From positions 1 through 30,000 of the forward strand of contig NZ_CP132230.1 in NCBI RefSeq assembly GCF_030732225.1: 30,000 nucleotides of DNA, in the 5' to 3' direction. Origin of the DNA: Streptococcus iniae. Lineage in GTDB: Bacteria > Bacillota > Bacilli > Lactobacillales > Streptococcaceae. The notes under the pieces are model-generated. The model worked only from the letters and a program-made list of their open reading frames with translations. It was not told the origin of the DNA and did no database searches. A program made the translations under genes and the position numbers. Shown one piece after another: positions 8,395 to 17,416 of the stretch. How positions within the stretch are numbered: position 1 is the stretch's first letter; every line of letters begins with the position of its first letter.

Positions 8395-9868
8395 AGTATC
8401 CAGTTTACTTATTGTATTAAGTGGGCTAGTCTCTAAAATTTTAGCAGCCTTGTATAAAATACCCTATCAAAACTTAGTTGGTGATAGGGGGGTTTATGCT
8501 TACCAGCAAGTCTATCCACTCTTAGCTATTATCAGTGCACTTAGTTTAACAGCCTTGCCTAATGTAATAGCAAGCATTGCTCAAAAAAATAGCCAAAAAG
8601 ATTTGGAAATTCTATTTAAAATCCAGTTTTACGTCAGTACCGGCTTATCAATTTTATTATTAATTTTCTCATATTCTCTTGCTAACTTACTTGGTAGTAT
8701 TTACCTGACACCAAGTATTATAATGACAGCACTTGTTTTAGTAACAGTTCCTTTTATTTCTTTTTATAGAGGAATGGCACAAGCAAATGCTGATATGTTA
8801 CCAACAGCTATTAGTCAAGTTTTGGAACAAATCATTAGAGTGACTATTATTATTTTATCTGCCTTATTGTTTTATTTTTGTGATTGGACTGTTTATTTCA
8901 CAGCTAATGTGGCAGCTAGTGGAAATTTAGTTGCAAGTGTTTGTGTGCTAATCTACTTGATTAAGAAATCATCATATTCAGCGAAAAGTATGATGACTGT
9001 GAAGAAATTGTCATTTGGACAAATGCATGGCATTGGTTTATCAACAATTTTATTTATTTTTTATTCTATCTATCTTTTACTTTTTCAATTTCTTGATTCT
9101 ATTTTTGTCAAAAATAGTTTAGTCTTAAGTGGTTTTTCACAAATTACTGCGGAAGCAAGTAAGGGAATTTATGATAGGGGGCAACCATTGATCCAGTTTG
9201 GATTAATTTTTTCAACAGCCTTATTCACATCCTATTTACCAAAATTAACAAAATTATTCTATGAGAATACATCAAATTATCAAGAAGAAAGTCAGTCTTT
9301 TTTTGAATTTATTTTCTATTTCAATCTGACCTTAACAATTGGTTTTGGCAGTATTTTACACTTAATGAATCACTTTTTATTTGAAAATAATAAAGGTTTT
9401 TTAGCTCTTGAAATTTATTTGACCATCATTGTATTGTCAAGTTTAATTCAATATTTTCATCAAAAAGCTTTTATCGAAACAAAATTTAAGGCTTCTTTTC
9501 TATTTTTAGTTATAGGTTTAGCATTAAAAATGATTTTAACACCTTTTTTAACCTATCATTTCGGCATTATAGGAAGTTCATTATCAACGGTGGTGCCACT
9601 TGTTATCGTTTTGTTTTGTTATCTAAAAAATAGTCAGATAACAGTAACAGTTTTTACTAATATCAAATACTACTTTAGTATAGCAATGATGCTATTAATG
9701 GTTTATCTTGTCCAAATTATTATTCCCAGTCATAGTAGAGTGACTGCCCTTATAACATTAGTGATAGCAGCATTTTTAGGAATGGTAGTCTTTCTAAGTT
9801 TATGTCATCAATTAATGGTTTTTGATCAGAAATTATGGTACTATCTACCATTACACAAAGAAAAATGA
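8357..9868 (+). CDS. MurJ/SpoVB-type polysaccharide flippase (YabM-like membrane protein)
   Basis: The 503-residue, strongly hydrophobic protein has about 13–14 predicted membrane spans. It belongs to the MOP superfamily, which includes SpoVB, MurJ and Wzx flippases moving lipid-linked sugars across the membrane; the substrate here is unknown. The N-terminal segment LSGLVSKILAALYKIPYQNLVGDRG is typical of the SpoVB/YabM branch. In B. subtilis yabM also lies between mfd and the S4-domain gene yabO, supporting orthology by context. The start is taken as GTG at 8357, inside mfd (38-base overlap), because GGAG (8344–8347) lies 9 bases before it and no ATG occurs early in this frame. A second AGGAGA at 8382–8387 has no usual start codon after it. 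Confidence 0.9.
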   Translation: MRLKNEKIQETTKVSSLLIVLSGLVSKILAALYKIPYQNLVGDRGVYAYQQVYPLLAIISALSLTALPNVIASIAQKNSQKDLEILFKIQFYVSTGLSILLLIFSYSLANLLGSIYLTPSIIMTALVLVTVPFISFYRGMAQANADMLPTAISQVLEQIIRVTIIILSALLFYFCDWTVYFTANVAASGNLVASVCVLIYLIKKSSYSAKSMMTVKKLSFGQMHGIGLSTILFIFYSIYLLLFQFLDSIFVKNSLVLSGFSQITAEASKGIYDRGQPLIQFGLIFSTALFTSYLPKLTKLFYENTSNYQEESQSFFEFIFYFNLTLTIGFGSILHLMNHFLFENNKGFLALEIYLTIIVLSSLIQYFHQKAFIETKFKASFLFLVIGLALKMILTPFLTYHFGIIGSSLSTVVPLVIVLFCYLKNSQITVTVFTNIKYYFSIAMMLLMVYLVQIIIPSHSRVTALITLVIAAFLGMVVFLSLCHQLMVFDQKLWYYLPLHKEK

Positions 9869-9896
9869 TAAAATGGAATGGACTGTGAGGTAAATC

Positions 9897-10169
9897 ATGA
9901 GACTAGATAAATATTTAAAAGTATCACGCATTATAAAAAGACGTCCAGTAGCCAAAGAAGTTGCTGATAAAGGTCGTATTAAAGTTAATGGTGTATTGGC
10001 TAAGAGTTCCACAGATTTAAAAATCAATGATGAAGTTGAAATTCGTTTTGGCAATAAATTGCTGACAGTCCGTGTACTTGAAATGAAAGATAGTACTAAA
10101 AAGGAAGATGCTGTCAAAATGTATGACATTATTAGAGAAACAAGGATAGAAAGTCATGAAGAAGCCTAG
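9897..10169 (+). CDS. rqcP: S4-domain RNA-binding protein RqcP (YabO/HslR-like)
   Basis: The 90-residue protein is mostly one S4 RNA-binding domain ([20 protein letters not shown] … [26 protein letters not shown]). In B. subtilis the orthologue YabO (RqcP) binds stalled 50S–peptidyl-tRNA complexes and works with RqcH to add C-terminal alanine tails for degradation. Older annotations call it HslR or Hsp15-like. The role here rests on family and on its position next to divIC, the same neighbour as in Bacillus. GTGAGG (9885–9890) precedes the ATG by six bases. Its last 14 bases overlap the divIC start. Confidence 0.93.
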   Translation: MRLDKYLKVSRIIKRRPVAKEVADKGRIKVNGVLAKSSTDLKINDEVEIRFGNKLLTVRVLEMKDSTKKEDAVKMYDIIRETRIESHEEA

Positions 10170-10527
10170 TATTGTTCAATTAAATAATCAATACATCAAT
10201 GATGAAAATATCAAAAAACGCTTTGAAGTTGAGGAAAATCAAAAGAAAAACCGTTTTATGGGATGGATTTTGATTATTATCATGTTTTTATTTATTTTAC
10301 CAACCTATAATTTGGTTCAAAGTTATGTTGGTCTAGAAAAACAACATAAACAAGTCATCAAACTGCAAAAAGAATACCAAAATTTAGAAAATAGTACGAA
10401 AAAAGAAAAAGAATTAGCTAAGCAATTAAAAGACAATGATTATGTTAAAAAATATGCGCGTGCTAAATACTATCTTTCACGAGAAGGAGAGGTTATCTAT
10501 CCTATTCCAGGATTATTACCAAAATAA
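10156..10527 (+). CDS. divIC: Septum formation initiator DivIC (FtsB-like)
   Basis: DivIC is a bitopic division protein that forms a complex with FtsL and DivIB at the septum. The 123-residue product has a charged N-terminal cytoplasmic stretch, one membrane span at about 35–55 ([19 protein letters not shown]) and an extracellular coiled coil at about 58–98 rich in K, Q and E. The conserved [24 protein letters not shown] segment marks the DivIC/FtsB family. The ATG lies inside the preceding S4-domain gene, indicating coupled translation. The next small gene begins one base after its stop. Confidence 0.96.
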   Translation: MKKPSIVQLNNQYINDENIKKRFEVEENQKKNRFMGWILIIIMFLFILPTYNLVQSYVGLEKQHKQVIKLQKEYQNLENSTKKEKELAKQLKDNDYVKKYARAKYYLSREGEVIYPIPGLLPK

Positions 10528-10644
10528 ATGATGGAAGATATTATTCAAAAAGTAGAATTATTTTTGGCGCATTCAGATGATAAATTGGAAGAGTTACAGG
10601 AAAAAAATCAATTGATTAAGGAAGATTTCCAACGGAAAGATTAA
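10528..10644 (+). CDS. Small SP_0009-family protein
   Basis: A 38-residue reading frame starts immediately after the divIC stop, with tandem ATGs at 10528 and 10531. The translation is MMEDIIQKVELFLAHSDD followed by KLEELQEKNQLIKEDFQRKD. It is acidic and mostly helical, with heptad-like spacing and no membrane segment or cysteine. Streptococci carry a similarly sized uncharacterised gene (SP_0009 in S. pneumoniae) in the same place between divIC and the beta-lactamase-like gene. Position and character therefore support a real gene. Function is unknown; a role with the division protein next door is only suggested by linkage. No separate ribosome-binding site is obvious, so coupling to divIC is likely. 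Confidence 0.8.
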   Translation: MMEDIIQKVELFLAHSDDKLEELQEKNQLIKEDFQRKD

Positions 10645-10660
10645 TATTAAGAAAGGAGAA

Positions 10661-11950
10661 ATGGTGAAAAAATTATTAGCAGTTATGTTAATGACGTTTT
10701 TCTTGTCTCCTATTATTGTCATTAGTACAGAGGAAAAACCAGAATTTCCAAAAGAAGTGATTCATGAACTTAATCAATCAGCTCTTTCTAAAGTCACTTA
10801 TTATGATGTCATTCCTCAAAATCCTAACGTTTACTATGAAACTTATAGTTATTTAGATGCCGATTTAAATCAGTTAGGTCATCTTATTTCACCAAATACA
10901 GCATTTAGCATCAGTAAGTTAATGATTAACAGTTCAGGAAAAGCTATTTTTCAATTAACAGATGGCACTTACATTGAAGCTAATAAAACTATTATTTATG
11001 ATGATGTCTTAAAAAATCAAATGCCTGTAGATTTGAATTTTTGGACAAAAGCACATTTCTTAGCCTATAATCAACCTTTTGTAAAAGGAATTCTTCCTAA
11101 AGAAACTGATATAAAAGCCTATGATGAGGTCCATGCAAGTCGACTTGTTCAAACCCAACAAGGGAATTATTATTATATTAATAATAAGGTTTGGATTTCT
11201 GAAACAGATTTATCACTTTCAGATAATCGTATGTCAAAAGTTCAAGACATGTTAACTCAAAAATACAATAAATCCAACTATTCTATTTTTGTAAAACAAT
11301 TAGATACACAGGCAGTTGCAGGTATTAATGCCGATCAATTAATGTATTCAGCAAGTATTGCTAAATTAGCAACTCTTTATTATGTTCAAGACAAAATTAA
11401 TAATGGGCAATTAGCTGCAGATAAGAAATTAAATTATAGTGATCAGGTTCATCATTTTGATGGGGCTTATGATGGTTCTGGAAGTGGTAAAATCAGCAAA
11501 GAAGCCGATCATAAAGATTATAGTGTAGATGAGTTATTAAAAGCAGTGTCTCAACATTCAGATAATGTTGCAACAAATATTTTAGGTTACTATATTGCTA
11601 ATAAATATGACCAAAAATTTTATGCTCATATTAATGCCATTGCAGGAATGAAATGGAATATGGAAAGTCGTATGTTATCATCACACGCAGCAGCAAATCT
11701 AATGGAAGCTATTTATTATCAAAATGGACAAATCATTTCTTATTTGTCAGCAACTGATTTTGATGATAATCGTATTTCAAAAAACATTTCAGTACCAGTC
11801 GCTCATAAAATTGGTGACGCTTATGAAAATAGGCATGATGTTGCTATTATTTATGGGAAGTCGCCATATATCCTATCAGTTTTTACAGATAATGCATCTT
11901 ATGAGGATATTACTCAAATTTCAGATGATGTATACTCAATCCTAAAATAA
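10661..11950 (+). CDS. Exported serine beta-lactamase-like protein
   Basis: The protein (up to 429 residues) starts with a signal peptide or membrane anchor (KKLLAVMLMTFFLSPIIVIS). It has about 200 residues of unassigned N-terminal region and then a class A beta-lactamase fold (Beta-lactamase2 type). The catalytic SxxK is SIAK at 232–235 and SDN is at 300–302. The usual KTG box appears as KIG at 383–385. Streptococci carry an orthologue here (SPy0012/SP_0010 position) of unknown function, so a cell-wall role is more likely than drug hydrolysis. Start choice: AAAGGAG (10652–10658) is only two bases from the ATG at 10661 but five from a GTG at 10664, so the GTG may be the real start. Its stop overlaps the tilS ATG by one base. 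Confidence 0.9.
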   Translation: MVKKLLAVMLMTFFLSPIIVISTEEKPEFPKEVIHELNQSALSKVTYYDVIPQNPNVYYETYSYLDADLNQLGHLISPNTAFSISKLMINSSGKAIFQLTDGTYIEANKTIIYDDVLKNQMPVDLNFWTKAHFLAYNQPFVKGILPKETDIKAYDEVHASRLVQTQQGNYYYINNKVWISETDLSLSDNRMSKVQDMLTQKYNKSNYSIFVKQLDTQAVAGINADQLMYSASIAKLATLYYVQDKINNGQLAADKKLNYSDQVHHFDGAYDGSGSGKISKEADHKDYSVDELLKAVSQHSDNVATNILGYYIANKYDQKFYAHINAIAGMKWNMESRMLSSHAAANLMEAIYYQNGQIISYLSATDFDDNRISKNISVPVAHKIGDAYENRHDVAIIYGKSPYILSVFTDNASYEDITQISDDVYSILK

Positions 11951-13230
11951 TGTATCAAAAAATTTATCAACACACTAAAAAACAGGGCTTATTTAAATCC
12001 CACAAACGCGTATTAATAGCAGTATCTAGTGGAGTAGATTCTATGAATTTACTGCACTTTTTGCATTTTTACAAAGATGAGTTGCAGATTGAAATTGCAA
12101 TCGCACATGTTAATCACAAACAACGAAAACAGTCTGATGAAGAGGAAAAATTTCTTCAAAATTGGGCAAAGGAAAATCAAATTCCACTATTTATAAAGCA
12201 TTTTTCAGGAATATTTTCAGAAAAAAAAGCAAGAGACTTTCGTTATGCTTTTTTTAAGGAAATAATGATTAGCTATAACTATTCTGCTCTTGTTACAGCT
12301 CATCACGCTAATGATCAAGCTGAAACAGTATTGATGCGCATTGTAAGAGGAACTTTACTAAGGCATCTTCAAGCAATTCAGGAAGTTCAAGATTTCGGGA
12401 ATGGACAATTAATTAGACCTTTTCTGACTTTTAATAAAGAGCAACTTCCTAATGTTTTTCATTTTGATGATTACTCAAATCAAGAAAATCATTACTTCAG
12501 AAATCGTGTTAGAAATCTTTACTTGAGAGATTTGGCAAAAGAAAATCCTAGAATTCAAGAAGCACTTACTGATTTAGCTAGAGAGTCCCACCTTTTGTTT
12601 ACAGCCTTAAAAGAGTTAACAGATTCTTATGAAAAAACGGATTTATCTTTTTTTCAGTCGCAATCCTATGCGGTACAATATTATTTGCTACAAGAGTATA
12701 TTGCTAAATTTTCAGATTTAAAACTTTCAAAAACTCAGTTTAAAGATATACATTCAATTCTTACTTCAAAGAATAATGGTATTTTTCCTATAAATAGCAG
12801 TTATCAACTCATTTTATCAATAAAATCCTTTGAAATTCAAAAAATCATGCTTGAGACGGAGGTTTATAAGCAAAAACTTCTGTTAAAATATGGTTCAATG
12901 CATGACTATAAAGGATATTTCTTCTCTTTTGAAACAATAGGAATGACAAAAGAAAATACTTTTAGCATCCCAATTTATGATACTTCTCCTATTACCTTAC
13001 GAGGAAGAAATGAAGGAGATGTTATTTCATTTGGTTCTTTTTCAAAGAAATTAAGGCGATTATTTATTGATGAAAAATATTCTATTCAGGAAAGAAATGA
13101 AGCAATTATAGGATTACAAAATGATATTATTATATTTGTTATTGTAGCTGATAAAACTTATTTGAGAAAAATGGCTGAAAATGATATAATGAGAGCCACA
13201 CTGTATATTGAAAATTTAGAAAAAAGGTGA
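11950..13230 (+). CDS. tilS: tRNA(Ile)-lysidine synthase
   Basis: TilS ligates lysine to C34 of the CAT-anticodon isoleucine tRNA so that it reads AUA; it is essential. The 426-residue length fits, with an N-terminal N-type PP-loop ATPase domain and C-terminal TilS domains ([15 protein letters not shown] … [11 protein letters not shown]). The PP-loop, normally SGGxDS, reads SSGVDS at 26–31, a Gly-to-Ser change at the second position. The rest of the domain looks intact ([35 protein letters not shown]). The start codon overlaps the preceding stop (TAATG). It is followed four bases later by hpt, the classic Firmicute pair. Confidence 0.96.
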   Translation: MYQKIYQHTKKQGLFKSHKRVLIAVSSGVDSMNLLHFLHFYKDELQIEIAIAHVNHKQRKQSDEEEKFLQNWAKENQIPLFIKHFSGIFSEKKARDFRYAFFKEIMISYNYSALVTAHHANDQAETVLMRIVRGTLLRHLQAIQEVQDFGNGQLIRPFLTFNKEQLPNVFHFDDYSNQENHYFRNRVRNLYLRDLAKENPRIQEALTDLARESHLLFTALKELTDSYEKTDLSFFQSQSYAVQYYLLQEYIAKFSDLKLSKTQFKDIHSILTSKNNGIFPINSSYQLILSIKSFEIQKIMLETEVYKQKLLLKYGSMHDYKGYFFSFETIGMTKENTFSIPIYDTSPITLRGRNEGDVISFGSFSKKLRRLFIDEKYSIQERNEAIIGLQNDIIIFVIVADKTYLRKMAENDIMRATLYIENLEKR

Positions 13231-13234
13231 CATC

Positions 13235-13777
13235 ATGCTTGAGCAAGATATTAAAAAAATTCTTTACACAGAAGAAGATATTATTATTAAAACTAAAGAA
13301 TTAGGAGAACAATTAACTAAGGATTATCAAGGGAAAAATCCGTTAATGGTTGGTGTTCTCAAAGGTTCAGTTCCATTTATGGCAGAACTTATTAAACATA
13401 TTGATACACATGTTGAAATCGACTTTATGGTGGTATCAAGTTATCATGGTGGAACAATGAGTAGTGGAGAAGTCAAAATCTTAAAAGATGTTGATACTAA
13501 CATTGAAGGCCGTGATATTATCTTTATTGAAGATATTATTGACACTGGTCGTACACTTAAGTATCTAATCGATATGTTTAAATACCGTAAAGCTAATTCA
13601 GTTAAAATTGCTACTTTATTTGATAAGCCAGAAGGCCGCGTTGTAGAGATTGAAGCAGATTACGTTTGTTACGATATTCCAAATGAATTTATTGTAGGTT
13701 TTGGTTTAGACTATGCGGAAAATTATCGTAATCTTCCTTATGTCGGTGTATTAAAAGAAGAAATCTATTCAAAATAG
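13235..13777 (+). CDS. hpt: Hypoxanthine-guanine phosphoribosyltransferase
   Basis: Hpt converts hypoxanthine and guanine plus PRPP to IMP and GMP in purine salvage. The 180-residue product has the PRPP-binding signature EDIIDTGRT at 99–107 preceded by hydrophobic residues. It also has the flexible-loop region [14 protein letters not shown] and the C-terminal purine-binding part ([30 protein letters not shown]). AAAAAGGTGA overlaps the tilS stop and serves as ribosome-binding site. The tilS–hpt–ftsH order is widely conserved in Firmicutes, and in several species TilS and Hpt interact to activate ftsH transcription; whether this occurs here is inference. Confidence 0.98.
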   Translation: MLEQDIKKILYTEEDIIIKTKELGEQLTKDYQGKNPLMVGVLKGSVPFMAELIKHIDTHVEIDFMVVSSYHGGTMSSGEVKILKDVDTNIEGRDIIFIEDIIDTGRTLKYLIDMFKYRKANSVKIATLFDKPEGRVVEIEADYVCYDIPNEFIVGFGLDYAENYRNLPYVGVLKEEIYSK

Positions 13778-13798
13778 AAAAAGGTCAATTATTACTTT

Positions 13799-15766
13799 AT
13801 GAAAAACAACAAAAATAATGGTTTTGTGAAAAATTCATTTATTTATATTTTATTGATTGTTATTGTTATTACAGGATTTCAATATTATTTAAAAGGAACA
13901 AGTTCACAAAGCCAACAGATTAGTTACTCAAAATTAATCAAACATATTAAATCAGGTGATGTAAAAACACTAACCTATCAACCAAGTGGAAGTATTATTG
14001 AAGTTAGAGGGAAGTATGATAAGCCTCAAAAAGTTCAAACAGATCCAGGATTAACATTCTTTGGTTCAAACAATACAGCAACTGTTGAAGAATTTACATC
14101 TTTAGTATTACCTAGTGATTCAACATTAAAAGAAATAACAAGTGCAGCATCAAAAGAAGGTACTGAAATTATTGTCAAACAAGAAAGTTCAAGTGGAACT
14201 TGGATTTCCTTATTGATGAGTTTCTTGCCAATTATTATCTTTGCAGCTTTCATGATGATGATGATGAATCAAGGTGGTGGTGGAGCTCGTGGTGCCATGA
14301 GTTTTGGTAAAAATAAGGCAAAATCACAAACAAAAGGTGATGTCAAAGTTCGATTTACAGATGTTGCTGGTGCTGAGGAAGAAAAACAAGAACTTGTTGA
14401 AGTTGTTGATTTTCTTAAAAATCCTAAGAAATATAAAGCTCTAGGTGCAAGAATTCCCTCAGGTGTCCTTTTAGAGGGTCCTCCAGGAACAGGTAAAACC
14501 TTATTAGCAAAAGCTGTCGCTGGTGAAGCAGAGGTTCCATTCTTTAGCATTTCAGGTTCAGACTTCGTTGAAATGTTTGTTGGTGTTGGAGCAAGTCGAG
14601 TTAGATCTTTGTTTGAAGATGCTAAGAAAGCAGAACGTGCTATTATCTTTATTGATGAAATAGATGCCGTTGGTAGACGTCGTGGCGCAGGAATGGGCGG
14701 TGGTAACGATGAACGTGAACAAACCTTGAACCAACTTCTTATTGAAATGGATGGTTTTGAAGGCAATGAAAGTATCATTGTTATTGCAGCAACTAACCGT
14801 AGTGATGTTTTAGATCCAGCTTTATTGAGACCAGGTCGTTTCGACCGTAAAGTTCTAGTTGGTCGTCCAGATGTTAAAGGACGAGAAGCTATTCTTAAAG
14901 TTCACGCTAAAAATAAACCATTATCAGAAGATGTTAATTTAAAAGTTGTTGCACAACAAACACCAGGTTTTGTTGGAGCTGATTTAGAGAATGTTCTTAA
15001 TGAGGCAGCACTTGTAGCAGCACGTCGTAATAAAACTAAAATTGATGCTAGTGATATCGATGAAGCAGAGGACCGTGTTATTGCAGGTCCATCTAAGAAA
15101 GATAGAACAATTTCTCAAAAAGAACGTGAGATGGTTGCTTATCATGAAGCTGGTCATACAATTGTTGGGCTTGTTTTATCAAATGCTAGAGTTGTTCATA
15201 AAGTAACAATTGTTCCTCGTGGTCGTGCAGGTGGTTATATGATTGCTCTTCCAAAAGAAGATCAAATGTTACTCTCTAAAGATGACTTGAAAGAACAATT
15301 AGCTGGTTTGATGGGTGGACGTGTTGCTGAAGAAATCATTTTTAATGCACAAACGACAGGTGCATCAAATGACTTTGAACAAGCGACACAGATGGCTCGA
15401 GCTATGGTTACAGAGTATGGAATGAGTGATAAATTAGGTCCTGTTCAATATGAAGGCAGCCATGCTATGATGCCAGGACAAATATCTCCAGAAAAATCCT
15501 ATTCAGCTCAAACAGCACAATTGATTGATGATGAAGTTAGATCTTTATTGAATCAGGCGCGTAATAAAGCTGCTGAGATTATTAATGAACATAAAGAAAC
15601 TCATAAATTAATTGCAGAAGCACTCTTAAAATATGAAACATTAGATGCAGCTCAAATTAAGTCAATTTACGAGACAGGTAAAATGCCTGAAAATCAAGAA
15701 CAAGAAAATGATGATGTTCATGCTTTATCATATGATGAGATAAAAGATAAAATGACTGAAAAATAA
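13799..15766 (+). CDS. ftsH: ATP-dependent zinc metalloprotease FtsH
   Basis: FtsH is a membrane-bound AAA+ protease that degrades misfolded membrane and regulatory proteins. The 655-residue protein has an N-terminal membrane span (about 12–29), an extracytoplasmic domain, a second span (about 135–156), and the AAA module with Walker A GPPGTGKT at 227–234 and Walker B IIFIDEID ending at 289. The SRH region [20 protein letters not shown] follows. The M41 protease domain has the zinc motif HEAGH at 449–453, and a likely third zinc ligand is Asp525 in the SNDFEQAT segment. The AAAAGG ribosome-binding site is unusually far (about 15 bases) from the ATG. This is the last gene of the operon. Confidence 0.98.
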   Translation: MKNNKNNGFVKNSFIYILLIVIVITGFQYYLKGTSSQSQQISYSKLIKHIKSGDVKTLTYQPSGSIIEVRGKYDKPQKVQTDPGLTFFGSNNTATVEEFTSLVLPSDSTLKEITSAASKEGTEIIVKQESSSGTWISLLMSFLPIIIFAAFMMMMMNQGGGGARGAMSFGKNKAKSQTKGDVKVRFTDVAGAEEEKQELVEVVDFLKNPKKYKALGARIPSGVLLEGPPGTGKTLLAKAVAGEAEVPFFSISGSDFVEMFVGVGASRVRSLFEDAKKAERAIIFIDEIDAVGRRRGAGMGGGNDEREQTLNQLLIEMDGFEGNESIIVIAATNRSDVLDPALLRPGRFDRKVLVGRPDVKGREAILKVHAKNKPLSEDVNLKVVAQQTPGFVGADLENVLNEAALVAARRNKTKIDASDIDEAEDRVIAGPSKKDRTISQKEREMVAYHEAGHTIVGLVLSNARVVHKVTIVPRGRAGGYMIALPKEDQMLLSKDDLKEQLAGLMGGRVAEEIIFNAQTTGASNDFEQATQMARAMVTEYGMSDKLGPVQYEGSHAMMPGQISPEKSYSAQTAQLIDDEVRSLLNQARNKAAEIINEHKETHKLIAEALLKYETLDAAQIKSIYETGKMPENQEQENDDVHALSYDEIKDKMTEK

Positions 15767-15799
15767 AAAATAATCTAGACTTAGTGTCTAGATTATTTT
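15767..15799 (+). terminator. ftsH terminator, U-tract interrupted by an insertion sequence
   Basis: AAATAATCTAGAC (15768–15780) and GTCTAGATTATTT (15786–15798) form a 13-bp stem with a five-base loop, right after the ftsH stop. The T-run is four bases long and is cut off by the ISL3-type element starting at 15800. The lost Ts appear at 20061–20067 beyond the element, so the ancestral run was about seven. Confidence 0.9.
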
Positions 15800-15822
15800 G
15801 GCTCTTTTCTACTATTTGTCAA

Positions 15823-15983
15823 GAATAATGCGGGTTCTGACTCAAAATTATTTCTGAAAGTGTATCAATAGAGTCATTTTAGGAGGAGTTCGTGCCATTT
15901 TTTAAGAATTTAGGTACAGAAAAATGACACCTTATCTAGCATTTTTCAAAACAAGGTGTTAGAATTATAGGGCATAGGCGACT
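15823..15983 (-). other. Non-coding right end of the IS110-family element
   Basis: This is 161 bases without a gene, downstream of the ancestral transposase stop. It is AT-rich and holds two possible hairpins: TGACTC (15839–15844) with GAGTCA (15873–15878), and AAGGTGT (15955–15961) with ACACCTT (15928–15934). I see no promoter or reading frame. Confidence 0.5.
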
Positions 15984-17186
15984 TTACCGACTTTGGGTTG
16001 AAGCGTAGTCGTAAAGTTTGTTATGCGTTAAGAGGTAATACATTGTCCGAATGAGACGATGTATAGAGGCAATTGTATGTGGCTTAGTTGAAGTCGTTTG
16101 CGATTGCCTTTTTCGTTTCTCCTAGAAGTCTGCAATATGGCAGGGATTGGTGTGGCTAGCTGAAGCAATATTGTGAATACACTTGTAGAGAATTTTTCTA
16201 GCATAGGGATTTCCACGCTTGGTGATATGTTCTTGAGCTAGGAAATTGCCAGATTCATAGAGTCTAAGATCGATACCGATAAAGGCATTGATTTGGTTTG
16301 CAGACTGAAAGCGACGGATGTCTCCTAATTCGCCAATAATGCTTGTAGCTGTTGTTTCTGCGATACCAGGAATTGACCGTAAGATGTCATACTCTGATAA
16401 AGGCTGAGCTAGAGCTACCATGTCGTTTAAGACAACTTGTCTGCGTTCAGAAAGACGAAGCAATTCTTGAGCATAGTAACGAACCTCTTCAAGCATTGGA
16501 GAGGTTTTCTTGACCGCACAAAAAGATTGTTTAGCGAGTTTTATAAGTTTATCAGTCAGGTAAGCAATACGCTTTTCAGAGATGCGTTTGGAGGTAGATT
16601 GACGGATAATCTCATACAAGTCACTTTGAGATAGGCTTAATACAAACTCTTTACATGGAAAAGCCATCACTAAGTTCCAATATTGCTCTCCAGTTGGTGG
16701 GGATAAGAGATTTTCCAATTCAGGAAAGGTGACTTGTAGGACCTTGTGCAGACGGTTTTTAGCTCGAACAAGATTTTCAGTCATATTTTGATAGAAACGG
16801 CTTAAATCATGCAGGTGTTGATAAACTTCTTCCTGCACGTAAGTTGGTTTACGATTGTGCACAAGCTGAGATTTAGCCAACTTTTCAGCGTCAATTTTAT
16901 CTGTTTTACGAACTCGCAGACTGTCCAATTGCTTCTTAGCTTCTAGAGGATTTAGGCGTGTATAGGCATAGCCATTGATTTCCAGAAAGGCCTGGAGACG
17001 GCGAGAATAGACACCGGTAGCCTCGAAGATGATTTCGGGGCTATTCACAGTCGCTAGGTCCCTCAGTAGGCGATTAAACCCAATGGCATCATTGGGCATA
17101 GTATAGCCATGAACCTTTTCACCATTCACAAGAATAGCCACTTCTGAGCTTGCTTTACTCACATCAATTCCGAAAACTGTCCGCAT
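15984..17186 (-). pseudogene. IS110-family transposase (DEDD), C-terminus cut by an in-frame TAG
   Basis: This RuvC-like DEDD recombinase starts at 17186 (MRTVFGIDVSK), with an AGAGGT ribosome-binding site. Acidic residues fit DEDD at D8 (GIDVSK), E55 (FEATGVYS), D96 and D99 (KTDKIDA). The C-terminal Transposase_20 domain begins at about LRSIPGIAETTATSIIGELG and continues through AFIGIDLRLYESG and KRGNPYARK. Translation stops at TAG (16122–16124) after CHIADF, giving 354 residues. The same frame continues with EKRKRQSQTTSTKPHTIAS to TAA at 15984–15986, so the ancestral protein was 400 residues with a Tyr-like codon replaced by TAG. The catalytic motifs lie upstream, so the shortened protein could retain some activity, but the family tail is lost. 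Confidence 0.85.
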
Positions 17187-17291
17187 TATAATTACCTCTT
17201 TGTCTTGAATGATTCCTTGTTTTAGTGATTTCATTTTCAATACTCGACGTCTTGCGTCCCACATACTTTGATAAACTTCTTCCTAAAACAG

Positions 17292-17416
17292 GTGTCTTGC
17301 CAGTTTGTCAAGCGACGTCTAGCGCCATAGAGCCCTACGACTTAACAAGACACTTCTACTTTAACATAAAGAAAAAGTAGTGAGTACTCTCTCCCGTCGG
17401 AGATTTCCTCACTACT
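17292..17416 (-). ncRNA. Candidate IS110 bridge RNA in the transposase leader
   Basis: On the minus strand the leader folds into two units. The first hairpin pairs AGTAGTGAG (17416–17408) with CTCACTACT (17384–17376), with an inner TCTCC/GGAGA stem, and ends in five Ts. The second unit has an 8-bp closing stem, GTGTCTTG (17353–17346) with CAAGACAC (17299–17292), and an apical hairpin TAGGGC/GCGCTA. It also has an internal loop whose 3′ arm contains CTTGACAAAC (17312–17303). That decamer is identical to the junction predicted if the element's ends join (right end …TTC, shared TTGACAAA, left end CATAC…). The facing arm (TTGTTAAG) is its near-complement. This fits a donor-binding loop. I could not confidently place a target-binding loop, and the RNA's ends are guesses. 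Confidence 0.5.

Noticed and set aside
14269..14778. A 169-codon minus-strand frame opposite ftsH
   Set aside because: It mirrors the GGGGARGAM and AAA-domain coding sequence, has low-complexity Ser/Pro content and no upstream signals. It is a shadow frame.
17187..17264. An in-frame 26-codon N-terminal extension of the IS110 transposase (starting MWDARRR)
   Set aside because: The ATG at 17264 has no ribosome-binding site and the family starts at MRTVFGIDVSK, which has AGAGGT upstream at 17186. The extension region is better explained as leader RNA.
17376..17416. Hairpin with five Ts as a plain transcription terminator
   Set aside because: It ends in U5 on the minus strand and could act as a terminator, but it lies inside the IS110 leader next to the donor-loop fold, so a structural role in the same RNA is at least as likely. 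I did not list it separately.
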